From assembly GCF_001281265.1 (NCBI RefSeq), contig NZ_JXDB01000007.1, positions 124,001 through 188,000 on the forward strand: a stretch of 64,000 nt of DNA. The letters run 5' to 3'. Shown in pieces: positions 8,735 to 18,540 of the stretch. The notes below the pieces were generated by a model. That model was not told where the DNA came from and did no database searches. It was given only the letters and a program-made list of their open reading frames with translations. A program made the position numbers and the translations under genes. Numbering within the stretch: position 1 is the stretch's first letter; each line of letters begins with the position of its first letter. The DNA is from Apilactobacillus kunkeei DSM 12361 = ATCC 700308 (lineage in GTDB: Bacteria; Bacillota; Bacilli; Lactobacillales; Lactobacillaceae).

Positions 8735-9634
8735 TCATTTCTTTTTATTGTAAATTGGTTTTTTATTCTTTAATAAATCATATAACTGAACATAATCATG
8801 ATAGCGTTCATGTGATAGTTCATCTTCATCTAACATTGCCTTGATTGCACAACCAGGTTCGTTGATGTGAACACATCCCCTGAATTTACATCTATCAGCG
8901 TTTGCTCTGAATTCAGGGAAGTAATCCCTTAGCTCTTCAGGTCTGATATCAAAAGCTTCGTAAGATGAGAAACCAGGTGTATCAGCTACTAATCCATTAT
9001 TAATTTGAATAAAGCTGACTTTTCTAGTTGTATGTTTACCACGGTTTAATGCCATGGAAATTTCACCAGTTGCTAAGTTTAAATCTGGAGAGATTTGATT
9101 CAACAATGTTGATTTACCTGCACCTGTTTGACCCATAAAGACAGTTTCTTTATTTCCAAACAATGATTTAATTTCATTAATTGATTCAGCTTTATTCTCA
9201 CTGTTGCTAGGAAGGATAACCTTATATCCAGCTTGTTCATAAACCTTCTTAACACCTTTAAAGTACTCGAACTGTTTATCATCTAATAAATCAGTCTTAG
9301 TAAAGTAGATAATTGGTGTAATTTTGTTAATTTCAACCGCAACTAATTGACGGTCCAACAAGTTATATGAAAAATCTGGCTGAACAGCGGAAGTAACAAC
9401 CACGGCTTGATCAATGTTTGCAATTGGAGGTCTCACCAATGAATTTTTACGATCAAAAATCTTTAGTAAGTATCCTTCTTTTTGTGAACTAGATTCAAAC
9501 TCAACGTCATCACCAACTAAAGGAGTTATTTTTCTTTTTCTAAAGTTACCTCTAGCTCTTGTTCGGTATATCTTTCCGTCACTAATAATATCATAGAATC
9601 CACTTAGGGATTGGAAAATTTTTCCTTCAGCCAA
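8735..9634 (-). CDS. rsgA: Small ribosomal subunit biogenesis GTPase RsgA
   Basis: 299 aa. It is a circularly permuted GTPase that checks 30S maturation. An N-terminal OB fold (about residues 1-65) is followed by G4 (TKTDLL), then G1 GQTGAGKSTLLN (about 168-179) and G3 DTPGFSS. The C-terminal zinc knuckle C-H-C ligands are in CKFRGCVHINEPGC. The start is TTG at 9634 with GAGGTG upstream. It lies after pknB; if the TGA in pknB is read through, the true gap to rsgA is 46 nt rather than 154. Confidence 0.96.
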   Translation of the reverse strand: MAEGKIFQSLSGFYDIISDGKIYRTRARGNFRKRKITPLVGDDVEFESSSQKEGYLLKIFDRKNSLVRPPIANIDQAVVVTSAVQPDFSYNLLDRQLVAVEINKITPIIYFTKTDLLDDKQFEYFKGVKKVYEQAGYKVILPSNSENKAESINEIKSLFGNKETVFMGQTGAGKSTLLNQISPDLNLATGEISMALNRGKHTTRKVSFIQINNGLVADTPGFSSYEAFDIRPEELRDYFPEFRANADRCKFRGCVHINEPGCAIKAMLDEDELSHERYHDYVQLYDLLKNKKPIYNKKK

Positions 9635-9680
9635 TGTATCACCTCGTTAATTTATTTACTACTTTTTATTATACCTTGCA

Positions 9681-9788
9681 TTACTTCATTATCAAATCAC
9701 CATTTCGATAAATTCGATATTGTGGTTTTTGATTTTTCTTCAAACTGTAAGGAATGCTGATGGTTGTATCTTTATTTATATAGATGGT
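9681..9788 (-). other. In-frame continuation of pknB beyond an internal TGA
   Basis: After the TGA stop at 9789-9791 the same reading frame stays open for 35 codons and ends in TAA at 9681. It encodes TIYINKDTTISIPYSL, then a QYRIYRNGD block, which has the look of the usual C-terminus of PASTA kinases in lactobacilli (a beta-strand domain ending in a Y-R-x-x-R/N-DG-like motif). The frame is unchanged, so a single base change such as CGA (Arg) or TGG (Trp) to TGA would explain it. It is either a recent nonsense mutation, a sequencing error or a read-through site. If translated, the full protein would be 631 aa. Confidence 0.7.
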
Positions 9789-11576
9789 TCAATAAAATTT
9801 TTCGTTACCGCCGTCCTTATTAGAGTAGATTGTGATTTTATTTAGACCACTGCTATCAACCTTTTTATATGGTAATTTTACCGATACGTTAACGCTTCTT
9901 CTTAGATTTTGGTTATCAGAGCTTCCCTTCGATACCCAAAGTTCTACTTCGTCACCATAACTTAACAGCAAACCAGTTGATGGACTTTGTTGGTAAACTT
10001 TTCCAGCAGGTTGACTCTTAGAATTTTCGTAGAAAATCTTAACGTTTAAATGGTGTTCCTTCGCATAGTTTCTTGCCTGTTCTTCGGTCTTACCAATCAG
10101 ATTAACCATCTTAAAATTTCTAGTGTTAACTGCCACTACGAGGTTAATTGTTGTGTTATGTGGTTCCACCAATGTTCCAGGGCGAATGCTTTGGCTAAGA
10201 ATGGTCTCCGACTTAAATGAAGTATCATAACTGTATGACTTCTTCACCGTGAATCCCATTGTTATCAATGAATGTTCAGCAGAATCAACTGAATCACCTA
10301 GGTAATTATCCATCTTGACCTTCTTATAACCACCAGAAACCTTCAAAACGATTCCAGAATGGTTGATCATCTTGGTTCCCTTGGCTGGATTAGTACCAAT
10401 TACCTTATTAACAGCAACGTCAGTGTTATAACTGTATTTTACCTTGCTGACGATTAAATGGGACTTCTTTAAAACCTTCTTAGCTTTACTAATCGACATG
10501 TTGGAAACATTTGGTACCGTTACTCGGGTGAAGAAAGTAAAGTTAAAGAATAAAAATATTCCTGAAATAAAGGCAAATAGTATCACAATTAATGTGAGTA
10601 ATTTAAAGATACGATATTTATCCTTATATTCATGTTCTTCATCTACATGATGATCATGATATTTGTTTAAATCCTTTAAGTCCAAGACCTTGGTTTCACC
10701 ATCGTCGATATCAGTTTTAGGAATCATGAAGTGTAATTTAGCTTCATCCATTCTTTCTTTGCTCATTGAAGTAAGCAGGTCTTCCTTCATGTCTAAAACA
10801 GAACTGTAACGATCCGATAATTTTTTAGCAGTTGCCTTAATCACAACATTTTCTAGTGCTTGTGTAACTAGACTATTTTGTTCAATTATCGAAGGCAAGT
10901 TTTCCTTGGTATGTTTCATTGCAATATTTACCGGTGAATCACCATCAAAAGGAACTTTCCCTGTAAGTAATTCGTACAAGATAATTCCCAATGAATAAAC
11001 ATCCGATTGGGTGGTAACCTTCTTGCCCAATGCTTGTTCAGGTGAAATATAGTGAATTGAACCAACAACCGCATTGGTTTGAGTTAATGCATTTTGGCTT
11101 TCAATTAAAGCAATCCCAAAGTCTGTTACTTTGACAACACCCTTCTTATCAATTAACACGTTCTGTGGCTTTAAATCACGATGAATAATTCCATGACTGT
11201 GAGCTTCATAAACCGCATCAATTAATTGGGTCATGATTGCAATAACTTTATCAATACTGATTGGATAGTACTTTTGAATGTAATTCTTTAGGTCCTGTCC
11301 ATCAACGTATTCAGTTACCAAATACTGTAAATCACCTGATTGATTCAAGTCGTATACCTGGGCAATATGCTTACTATTTAATTTATTAATAGCTAATTTT
11401 TCATACTTAAAATGACGTTTAGCTTTTTGACTACCCTGAAAATCAATTCGAATAATCTTAATTGTGACAAGACGGTTTTCCTTCATATCATAAGAAAGAT
11501 AAACATTAACCATCCCACCTTCACCAATCTTATCGATGATTTTGTAGCGGTCATTTAAAACGTATCCTTTTTCCAT
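9789..11576 (-). CDS. pknB: Serine/threonine protein kinase with PASTA domains, apparently truncated at its C-terminus
   Basis: 595 aa to the TGA. A membrane kinase of the PknB/PrkC type that senses muropeptides or lipid II and phosphorylates division, envelope and metabolic proteins. The kinase domain covers about residues 11-270: glycine loop GEGGMVNVY (18-26), Lys40, catalytic HRDLK (132-136) and DFG (152-154). A single membrane segment is at about 325-348, then three PASTA repeats at about 352-560. It is followed by an in-frame 35-codon extension after the stop (see the adjacent entry). The cognate phosphatase prpC is 12 nt upstream, in the usual prpC-pknB-rsgA order. Confidence 0.93.
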   Translation of the reverse strand: MEKGYVLNDRYKIIDKIGEGGMVNVYLSYDMKENRLVTIKIIRIDFQGSQKAKRHFKYEKLAINKLNSKHIAQVYDLNQSGDLQYLVTEYVDGQDLKNYIQKYYPISIDKVIAIMTQLIDAVYEAHSHGIIHRDLKPQNVLIDKKGVVKVTDFGIALIESQNALTQTNAVVGSIHYISPEQALGKKVTTQSDVYSLGIILYELLTGKVPFDGDSPVNIAMKHTKENLPSIIEQNSLVTQALENVVIKATAKKLSDRYSSVLDMKEDLLTSMSKERMDEAKLHFMIPKTDIDDGETKVLDLKDLNKYHDHHVDEEHEYKDKYRIFKLLTLIVILFAFISGIFLFFNFTFFTRVTVPNVSNMSISKAKKVLKKSHLIVSKVKYSYNTDVAVNKVIGTNPAKGTKMINHSGIVLKVSGGYKKVKMDNYLGDSVDSAEHSLITMGFTVKKSYSYDTSFKSETILSQSIRPGTLVEPHNTTINLVVAVNTRNFKMVNLIGKTEEQARNYAKEHHLNVKIFYENSKSQPAGKVYQQSPSTGLLLSYGDEVELWVSKGSSDNQNLRRSVNVSVKLPYKKVDSSGLNKITIYSNKDGGNEKFY

Positions 11577-11588
11577 AAACGATCACTC

Positions 11589-12320
11589 CTAAACTAAATC
11601 ATCGATTAAAATAGCGGAAATATTGTCTTTTCCACCATTATCATTGGCAGTATCGATTAAACGATCAACCTTCTGTTTTCCACTTAATCGCATGTTTAAA
11701 ATTTTTGAGATTGTCTCATCACTAACCATTTTGGTTAAACCATCACTACATAATAGCAGTTGATCTCCTGGTCTAAACTGAATGTTTGAAATGTCGACAT
11801 CTGCATCCGAAGAAACACCTAACCCCTTTACAATTACGTTTTGTAAATTGGAATCGATGCTTTCTCCGTCTTTAACTTCGCCTTTTTCAATTAAAAAGTT
11901 AATGTATGAATGATCAACGGTAAGTTGCTTAAGCTGACTACTTCTTAATAGATAACAACGACTATCGCCCAGATGGGTTAGTAGATATTGATTTCCAAAG
12001 AACAATGCAACAACAACAGTGGTCGCCATTTTACTTAAACTTTCATCTTTAATTCCCATTTCAACAATCTTATTATTTACATCGCTAATCGTTTGAGATA
12101 GCCATGCTTTAGTATCGATAATTGAACTAATATGATGATTTTGAAAAGCTTGTCCAATAAAATCAACCGCTGTTGAAGCAGCAATTTCACCACCATTGCT
12201 CCCCCCAACTCCATCGGCTAGAATTGCAATTAGAGCGCCCTGTTGATTTTTAAAATAGCCAACATAATCTTCATTACTAATTCTTTGTTTACCAATAACA
12301 GAATTAGCAGCAACTTCCAT
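11589..12320 (-). CDS. prpC: PP2C-type protein phosphatase (Stp/PrpC)
   Basis: 243 aa. It is the Mn/Mg-dependent phosphatase that reverses PknB phosphorylation. PP2C motifs are visible: RISNEDYVGYF (about 13-23), ILADGVGGSNGGEIAA with metal-binding Asp-Gly (about 34-49), LTHLGDSRCYLL, LTVDHSYIN, LLCSDGLTKMV and DNGGKDNISAIL at the C-terminus. It lies 2 nt after rsmB and 12 nt before pknB, so kinase and phosphatase are co-expressed. Its length is normal for the group. Confidence 0.96.
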   Translation of the reverse strand: MEVAANSVIGKQRISNEDYVGYFKNQQGALIAILADGVGGSNGGEIAASTAVDFIGQAFQNHHISSIIDTKAWLSQTISDVNNKIVEMGIKDESLSKMATTVVVALFFGNQYLLTHLGDSRCYLLRSSQLKQLTVDHSYINFLIEKGEVKDGESIDSNLQNVIVKGLGVSSDADVDISNIQFRPGDQLLLCSDGLTKMVSDETISKILNMRLSGKQKVDRLIDTANDNGGKDNISAILIDDLV

Positions 12321-12322
12321 TT

Positions 12323-13660
12323 CTATTCACCACCATTTTTTATTAAATTACATACGAAGAATCCATCTGAATCGTAGTCATCTGGGTATATTCGAATGTA
12401 ACCATCATTTAGCGGAATACCCATTTTGGAAACTGGATCAACACGTTTAAAATCAGGGTTTTGTCTTAAAAATTCAGCAATCACGTCTGAATTTTCTTGA
12501 TTTAGGATGGTACAAGTACTGTAGACTAGCTTACCACCTTTTTTAAGTTTTTTGGCCGCAGAAGTTAAGATTTCCAACTGGATGGATGCTAACTTTTTAA
12601 CATCTTCCATCTTCTTTTCGTATCTAATTTCTGGTTTTCTTCTAATCAAACCAATTCCTGAACATGGTGCATCAATTAAAACTTGGTTGAATGTTTCATC
12701 ATCATATAAATCATCAAGCTTTCTAGCATCACAAGCTTGTGTGGATAAAACATCGTTAACGCCTAGTCGTTTAGCATTCTTTTGCACTTGTTTCAAACGA
12801 TTATTGTGCAAGTCCAGCGCTTCAACATGGCCACCAGCTTCTTTGGAAAGATGTTCTGCAATTTGAGTGGTTTTTCCACCTGGCGCTGAACAAGCATCCA
12901 GGATTACATCGGACTCTTTAATGTCCATGGATTCCACTGGTAACATTGCACTTTCGTCTTGAATTGTCATTTGACCATTTTTAAAAGTATCACTGTAACT
13001 AGCAGATTTCTTGGTTAAGATTAGTCCCGATTCAACCAGTTTACTGTTTTGCACGCCATAACCATCAGCTTTTAATTTATCTGATAATGATTGCTTACTA
13101 ATTAACTTAGAATTAAAACGTACTGATTGCTTTGAAGGTTGATTAATACTCTTTAGGATGGAAAGTGTCTTTTCTTCGCCCACTTGTTTGTTCAACTCTT
13201 CAATCATCCATTCAGAAATGCTGTATTCAATTGAAAGTTTCTTAATTGGATCATCGATATCAGAAAAATCAGGTAATCCTTTTCTTTCAATTTGATGAAG
13301 AACACCAGTAACTAATCTTCTAATACCATCATGGCTCAATTTTTTTGCAATCTTGATGGTTTCATTAAAAACAGCTCTGGTAGGGATTTTGTCCAAATAT
13401 TCCATTTGATAAATTGCAGAATATAACAATTCCTTGACCCAATCATCAACCTTATTGGCATTTTTTAGGAAGTGATTTAATTGGTATTCCAATGTTAAAC
13501 GATGTTGAATAACGCCGTAAACAATGTTGGTAAGCAATGCGATATCACGACTGCTTAATTCACTATTTTCAATGACTTGATTTAGTTGTAGGTTGGAGTA
13601 TGCTCCGTTTGAAATTTTACTAAGCGTCTTTACAGCCAGTAATCTAGGGTTACTTGACAT
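12323..13660 (-). CDS. rsmB: 16S rRNA (cytosine(967)-C(5))-methyltransferase RsmB
   Basis: 445 aa. It methylates C967 of 16S rRNA using S-adenosylmethionine. Residues about 1-130 form a NusB-like RNA-binding domain; the methyltransferase follows, with SAM-binding DACSAPGGKTTQIAEHL (about 256-272) and two catalytic cysteines, in DAPCSGIGLIRRKPE and in YSTCTI. Its start lies inside the end of fmt (11-nt overlap), so the two are translationally coupled; fmt-rsmB-prpC-pknB is a standard order. Confidence 0.96.
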   Translation of the reverse strand: MSSNPRLLAVKTLSKISNGAYSNLQLNQVIENSELSSRDIALLTNIVYGVIQHRLTLEYQLNHFLKNANKVDDWVKELLYSAIYQMEYLDKIPTRAVFNETIKIAKKLSHDGIRRLVTGVLHQIERKGLPDFSDIDDPIKKLSIEYSISEWMIEELNKQVGEEKTLSILKSINQPSKQSVRFNSKLISKQSLSDKLKADGYGVQNSKLVESGLILTKKSASYSDTFKNGQMTIQDESAMLPVESMDIKESDVILDACSAPGGKTTQIAEHLSKEAGGHVEALDLHNNRLKQVQKNAKRLGVNDVLSTQACDARKLDDLYDDETFNQVLIDAPCSGIGLIRRKPEIRYEKKMEDVKKLASIQLEILTSAAKKLKKGGKLVYSTCTILNQENSDVIAEFLRQNPDFKRVDPVSKMGIPLNDGYIRIYPDDYDSDGFFVCNLIKNGGE

Positions 13661-14606
13661 CTTCTATCACCATATCTCCTTGTTGAATTGATTGACCAGC
13701 ACCATTTAAGAAGGCGTTGATTGATTGTTTTGGTTTACCTGAAGGTTGGATTTCCAAAAGTTGTAGAACAGTTCCGTCCCCACAGGCAATCTTCAAATCT
13801 TTCTTTGTCTTTTCAACCACTTGGCCAGGTTTTAAGTCAGTGGTTTCATCTAAAGTTTTTGCACTCCAAAACTTAGTACGTTTGCCTAACATCATGGCAA
13901 ATGCATTTGGTGATGGACGTAGTGCCCTAATCTTTCGATCAACTAGAAAAGCAGACTTACTAAAGTCTAATTCTTCTTGTTCTCTAGTGATGTTTGGTGA
14001 AAATACCACCTTGTCTTCATCTTGTGGAGTTGGGTTAACATCCCCAGCAGCAACCTTGGGTAATGTTTCAAGAAGTAAATCTCGACCAATGATACTTAAC
14101 TTATCAAATAATGATTGGGTATCATCATCTGGTTGAATATCCAATGATTGTTGAGATAATACATCCCCTGCATCCATTTTCTTAACCATGTACATAATTG
14201 AAATTCCTGTTTGCTTATCACCATTAATCAATGAATATTGAACGGGCGCACCACCACGGTATTTTGGTAACAATGAACCGTGAACATTAACTGCAGCAAT
14301 CTTGGCAGCATTCAATAGCTTTTCCGGTAAGAATTGACCAAAAGCAGCAGTGATAATGAAATCAGGATTAATTTCTACAATCTTGGCCATTTCATCGCTA
14401 CCACTAATTTTTTCAGGTTGTAGCACTGGAATTGATAATTCTTGTGCCGCTTCCTTTACCGGTGATGGTTTTAATACTCTTTTTCTTCCGAAAGGGCGAT
14501 CTGGTTGGGTCACGACTGCTTGTACATCATAGTCGTCACTTTCCACTAACCCTTTTAATACAGGAACTGCAAATGATGGAGTTCCCATAAATACAACTTT
14601 TTTCAT
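13650..14606 (-). CDS. fmt: Methionyl-tRNA formyltransferase
   Basis: 318 aa. It formylates initiator Met-tRNA using 10-formyltetrahydrofolate, so it depends on the folate genes elsewhere in this window (folD, 5-FCL). The formyl-transfer motif HGSLLPKYRGGAPVQ (about 110-124) contains the catalytic His and lies after AAFGQFLP; the C-terminal tRNA-binding domain begins near residue 205. The N-terminus KKVVFMGTPSFAVPVL is typical. It lies between priA and rsmB and overlaps rsmB by 11 nt. Confidence 0.97.
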   Translation of the reverse strand: MKKVVFMGTPSFAVPVLKGLVESDDYDVQAVVTQPDRPFGRKRVLKPSPVKEAAQELSIPVLQPEKISGSDEMAKIVEINPDFIITAAFGQFLPEKLLNAAKIAAVNVHGSLLPKYRGGAPVQYSLINGDKQTGISIMYMVKKMDAGDVLSQQSLDIQPDDDTQSLFDKLSIIGRDLLLETLPKVAAGDVNPTPQDEDKVVFSPNITREQEELDFSKSAFLVDRKIRALRPSPNAFAMMLGKRTKFWSAKTLDETTDLKPGQVVEKTKKDLKIACGDGTVLQLLEIQPSGKPKQSINAFLNGAGQSIQQGDMVIEDVK

Positions 14607-14619
14607 TTTATCTACATCC

Positions 14620-17034
14620 TTACATAAAATTCAAAGGATCTGGGTCTATGTTCACGTATAGCCCTTTTTGAGCATCCTTTTGATAATGATTTAATATATA
14701 TTCCAAACATGGCTTCATATTTGGTTCGTTTTTATACTTAATAATAATTTGATAGTAGTACTTATTCTTTAATTTTAAGATTGAACTAGGTGATGGCCCT
14801 AACATAATCGCTTGATCACTTAGCTTCGCCTTTAAAATCTTCGCAATTTCGTACATCTTAGCAGCTGCTTTAGCTTCGTTGACATCAGAAGCTGATATCT
14901 TAACAGTGAAATAGTAAGGTGGATAGTTAGTTTGATGTCTAACATTCATTTCCTTACGATAGAACAATTCATAATTCTGTCTTTGCGCTAGTCTAATCGC
15001 ATAGTGATCCGGATTAAAGGTTTGAATATAAACCAATCCTTTTTTCTCTGCACGACCAGCACGTCCACTGACCTGAGTTAACAAATTAAATGTTCTTTCA
15101 CTAGAACGGAAATCAGGTAAATCAAGGGAGGTATCTGCGTTTAAAACTCCGACAAGTGTGACGTTAGGAAAGTCCAATCCTTTAGCAATCATTTGAGTTC
15201 CAAGCAAGATATCGGCTTCACCATTTCCAAACTTTTGTAAGATTCGTTCGTGTGAACCTTTTCTTCTCGTGGTATCAACATCCATTCTTAAGATGCGAGC
15301 GTGGGGTACCAATGATTGAAGCTTTTCTTGGACCTTTTGGGTTCCAGTACCGTAGTATCTAATCTTTTTACTACCACAGTTTTTACACTTGTTAGGAATT
15401 GGTTCTTCGTGGCCACAGTAGTGACATTTCATCGTTCTTGAATCCATGTGCAGAGTAAGTGAGATATCACAGTTTGGACAATGCAATACGAAACCACAAC
15501 TACGGCACATCACAAATGATGAATATCCTCTTCGGTTTAACATCAACACAATCTGTTCGTGTTTTTGTATACGATTGTTAATCGCAGATAGCAATTCAGA
15601 TGAAAAATCTTCTTGACCGCTATTTTTAACCTCTTCCTTCATGTCGATAACCCTAACATCTGGTAATGCTTGGTTATTGATTCTGTGTGGAAGTTTAATT
15701 AATTGATATACGCCCTTGGTAGCTCTTGCTCTTGATTCCAATGAAGGAGTGGCACTACCTAAAACTAACGGACAGTTGTGAAAACTTGCTCGCCACTTGG
15801 CAACGTCTCTTGTATGGTATCGAGGCGAATCATCTTGCTTATAACTAGCTTCATGTTCTTCATCCATGATGATGATACCGATATTATCTAGAGGAGCAAA
15901 TATGGCAGAACGCGCTCCAACCACCACATCAGCTTCACCATTGTTAACTCTGCGCCATTCATCGTACTTTTCACCATTAGATAGACCACTATGTAACATC
16001 GCTACTCGATTACCAAATCGCCCCTTAACTCTTTTTACCATCTGAGGAGTTAACGAAATTTCAGGGACCAACATTAAAGCAGTCTTGTCTAACTCAAGTG
16101 CCTTTTGGATTGATTGAAGGTATACTTCAGTCTTTCCAGAACCCGTAACACCTTCTAGTAAAAAGACAGTATCCTGGTTGCGCTTAGTTGCTGCACTAAT
16201 TCTATCGACGGCACTTTGTTGATCATTGTTCAACTGTAATGGTTTGTTTGTGCGAACTTCACCTTGATATGGATTTCGGTATTCCTCTTGTAAGAACCTA
16301 GTAAACCATCCTTTGTCCACCGCACTTTTAATCGCAGCTTCAGGAATATCAAAGTCATGAACCAACTTTCGTTGCGCAATCTCTTTATCGTTATGACTGA
16401 TGATAAAATCTAGAATTTTAATCAGGTTCTTTGAGTTCTTACGGACCCTAGTTAATTCTTCTTTTGCTTGCTTAGTTGTTAAATTCGATTTAATCGCATA
16501 TATCTTTTTAGCCTTGGCACCATCCGAAACTTTGTATTCAACAGAAAGTTTATTTTCTTTACGATATTGAATAATCTTTTTTAAGACACTAGCTGGGTAT
16601 TCATCCACGTCAAAATCAACGACATTGTCATCACCAAAAATGGCTAAAATATCGTCGTCGATTTCACTTGAATCATTTAATACTAATTGTTTTTGATACT
16701 TCGCTCTCATTACACTTGGAAGCATTGTTAAAATACAACTAATTTGAAAGGAATATGTCTTTTCTGCCATCCATTTGGACATGTCTAATAATTCAGCATT
16801 CAAAACTGGATCCAAATCCAATAGTCCTGAAATTTCCTTTAATTCACCGTCAAAGGTTCCATTATTATCGATATCCCAAACGATTCCCTGAATTTTACGG
16901 CCACCATTTCCAAACGGAACAATGACACGCATCCCTTTTTGAAGTTTATCTGTTAACTCATCTGGAACTAAGTAAGTGTATGGTTCGTTAGTTTGCATTG
17001 TTGGCACATCAACAATTACTTTTGCTAAATTCAA
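14620..17034 (-). CDS. priA: Primosomal protein N' (replication restart helicase PriA)
   Basis: 804 aa. It reloads the replicative helicase at stalled forks. The 3'-binding domain is at the N-terminus; the helicase core has Walker A GVTGSGKTEVYL (about 294-305) and the DEEH box in IIMDEEHEASYKQ. The zinc-binding region has eight cysteines in CRSCGFVLHCPNC, CHYCG and CKNCG arrangements (about 520-565). Motifs V and VI (GTQMIAKGLDFPNVT, QVSGRAGR) follow. It stands between coaBC and fmt, as in Bacillus. Confidence 0.97.
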   Translation of the reverse strand: MNLAKVIVDVPTMQTNEPYTYLVPDELTDKLQKGMRVIVPFGNGGRKIQGIVWDIDNNGTFDGELKEISGLLDLDPVLNAELLDMSKWMAEKTYSFQISCILTMLPSVMRAKYQKQLVLNDSSEIDDDILAIFGDDNVVDFDVDEYPASVLKKIIQYRKENKLSVEYKVSDGAKAKKIYAIKSNLTTKQAKEELTRVRKNSKNLIKILDFIISHNDKEIAQRKLVHDFDIPEAAIKSAVDKGWFTRFLQEEYRNPYQGEVRTNKPLQLNNDQQSAVDRISAATKRNQDTVFLLEGVTGSGKTEVYLQSIQKALELDKTALMLVPEISLTPQMVKRVKGRFGNRVAMLHSGLSNGEKYDEWRRVNNGEADVVVGARSAIFAPLDNIGIIIMDEEHEASYKQDDSPRYHTRDVAKWRASFHNCPLVLGSATPSLESRARATKGVYQLIKLPHRINNQALPDVRVIDMKEEVKNSGQEDFSSELLSAINNRIQKHEQIVLMLNRRGYSSFVMCRSCGFVLHCPNCDISLTLHMDSRTMKCHYCGHEEPIPNKCKNCGSKKIRYYGTGTQKVQEKLQSLVPHARILRMDVDTTRRKGSHERILQKFGNGEADILLGTQMIAKGLDFPNVTLVGVLNADTSLDLPDFRSSERTFNLLTQVSGRAGRAEKKGLVYIQTFNPDHYAIRLAQRQNYELFYRKEMNVRHQTNYPPYYFTVKISASDVNEAKAAAKMYEIAKILKAKLSDQAIMLGPSPSSILKLKNKYYYQIIIKYKNEPNMKPCLEYILNHYQKDAQKGLYVNIDPDPLNFM

Positions 17035-17052
17035 TCTAACTCCCCCTTTAAT

Positions 17053-18243
17053 TTAATCGATTCTTTCGCTAATGATATCAATCAATTCATTAGCAATTTT
17101 ATCCTTACTTTCTACATCGCTTTTCTTAAATACTCCAGTTTCATCAATAAATGAAACTTGGTTATTATCGCTGTTAAATCCAATTGTCCTGTTGCTAACA
17201 TCATTAGCTAACAATAAGTCTAACTTTTTCTTAGCTAGTTTTTGCTTGGCGTTATCCAATAGGTTTTGGGTTTCTGCAGCAAAACCGACGACAAATTGAT
17301 CATCCTTTATGTTTGATAATTCCTTTAAAATATCAGGTGTTTTTACCAAATGAATGTCTAATTCATCACCATTTTTCTTAATTTTTTGTTCTGAATATTT
17401 CGCTGGTGTGTAGTCAGAAACAGCAGCGGCCATTACTAAAACATCAGCATCACTGAAGTTATCTTCAATTGCACTCTTCATTTCACTAGCAGAACTAACA
17501 TTGATAATGTTCACATTACCGTTGATATGTTGAGTTTCTGAAGATGAAATTAAAGTCACGTCAGCTCCGGCATTCATGGCAGCTCTCGCAATCGCATAAC
17601 CCATCTTACCTGATGAATTATTACTAATGTATCTAACTGGATCAATGGCTTCTCTAGTTCCACCAGCTGTGACAATAATCTTTTTGCCAGCTAATCGATT
17701 ATTTTGTTCGACCATCAATTCTAGTCTTTCCATAATCTCTTCTGGTTCAATCATTCTACCCTTGGCTTCGTAACCTTCCGCTAAAAATCCTGAAGTTGGA
17801 TAGATGATTTTACAACCATCAGCCTCGATTTGTTGAATATTTCTTTGAGTTGCAGGATTATCCCACATGTTATTGTTCATTGCTGGAACAATAACTTTTG
17901 TAGAAGGCGTTGCAAGCAGTGTAGTAGTAACTGCTTCGTCAGCAATCCCATTAGCTAACTTGGCAATAGTGTTTGCTGTGGCTGGGGCAACAATCGAAAT
18001 ATCAGCCCATGTCGCAATATCTATATGGGTGATTTCATTAGCATCCTTTTCGTCAAAAGTATCAGTGAAAACAAAGTTTTTAGTCAATGTTTGAAAAGCC
18101 AATGGTGTAACGAATTGTTGTGCACCACCGCTCATAACGACTCTGACATCGTTTCCATTTTTAACTAATAATCGCGCTAAAGTTAATGACTTATATGCGG
18201 CAATACTACCCGTAACGTATAGTGCTATTTTTTTATTATTCAC
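17053..18243 (-). CDS. coaBC: Bifunctional phosphopantothenoylcysteine decarboxylase / phosphopantothenate-cysteine ligase
   Basis: 396 aa. It carries out two steps of coenzyme A synthesis: CoaB joins cysteine to 4'-phosphopantothenate and CoaC decarboxylates the product. The N-terminal flavoprotein CoaC domain (about 1-180) has HIDIATWADI with the catalytic His, PATANTIAKLANGIAD and the PAMNNNMWDNPA motif; the C-terminal CoaB domain (about 190-396) has VTAGGTREAIDPVRYI and KIKK. It follows rpoZ across a terminator-like hairpin in the gmk-rpoZ-coaBC-priA order. Confidence 0.96.
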   Translation of the reverse strand: MNNKKIALYVTGSIAAYKSLTLARLLVKNGNDVRVVMSGGAQQFVTPLAFQTLTKNFVFTDTFDEKDANEITHIDIATWADISIVAPATANTIAKLANGIADEAVTTTLLATPSTKVIVPAMNNNMWDNPATQRNIQQIEADGCKIIYPTSGFLAEGYEAKGRMIEPEEIMERLELMVEQNNRLAGKKIIVTAGGTREAIDPVRYISNNSSGKMGYAIARAAMNAGADVTLISSSETQHINGNVNIINVSSASEMKSAIEDNFSDADVLVMAAAVSDYTPAKYSEQKIKKNGDELDIHLVKTPDILKELSNIKDDQFVVGFAAETQNLLDNAKQKLAKKKLDLLLANDVSNRTIGFNSDNNQVSFIDETGVFKKSDVESKDKIANELIDIISERID

Positions 18244-18303
18244 TAATCAAACCTCCCATATCTTAAGAACTTATTACCTATATTGTATCAAAAAATCAAA
18301 ATA

Positions 18304-18333
18304 AAAACCCTTGCATTGCTGCAAAGGGTTAAT
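18304..18333 (-). terminator. Terminator after rpoZ
   Basis: A long stem (AACCCTTTGCA with TGCAAGGGTT, one bulged base) followed on the minus strand by a T-rich tract, right after the rpoZ stop and before coaBC. Confidence 0.8.
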
Positions 18334-18336
18334 TTA

Positions 18337-18540
18337 TTATTTGTTATCTCTAGTTAGTTCAACCTTGCCGGCAACGATTTCTTCAAAAGCCTTACCAACA
18401 GATTTTCTAGATTTGTATGAGTCTAATAATAATGGTGATCCAGCATCAATATCATGAGCTCTTTTACTTGCTAGCATGATTAATGAGTATCTTGAATCAA
18501 CTCTTTCAAGTAGTTTGTCAACAGATGGATATAATAGCAT
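18337..18540 (-). CDS. rpoZ: DNA-directed RNA polymerase omega subunit
   Basis: 67 aa. It assists folding and assembly of the beta' subunit in RNA polymerase. The family pattern is seen in [28 protein letters not shown], split by the conserved R-Y-x-L-V/I core, and in [10 protein letters not shown] near the end. Its ATG overlaps the gmk stop codon by one base (TAATG), showing translational coupling; gmk-rpoZ is the normal pair. Confidence 0.96.
   Translation of the reverse strand: MLLYPSVDKLLERVDSRYSLIMLASKRAHDIDAGSPLLLDSYKSRKSVGKAFEEIVAGKVELTRDNK

Noticed and set aside
9789-9791. TGA in pknB as a selenocysteine codon or as evidence for code reassignment (UGA = Trp)
   Set aside because: No SECIS-like element seen, and TGA is used as a normal stop elsewhere in this window; mutation, error or leaky read-through is simpler.
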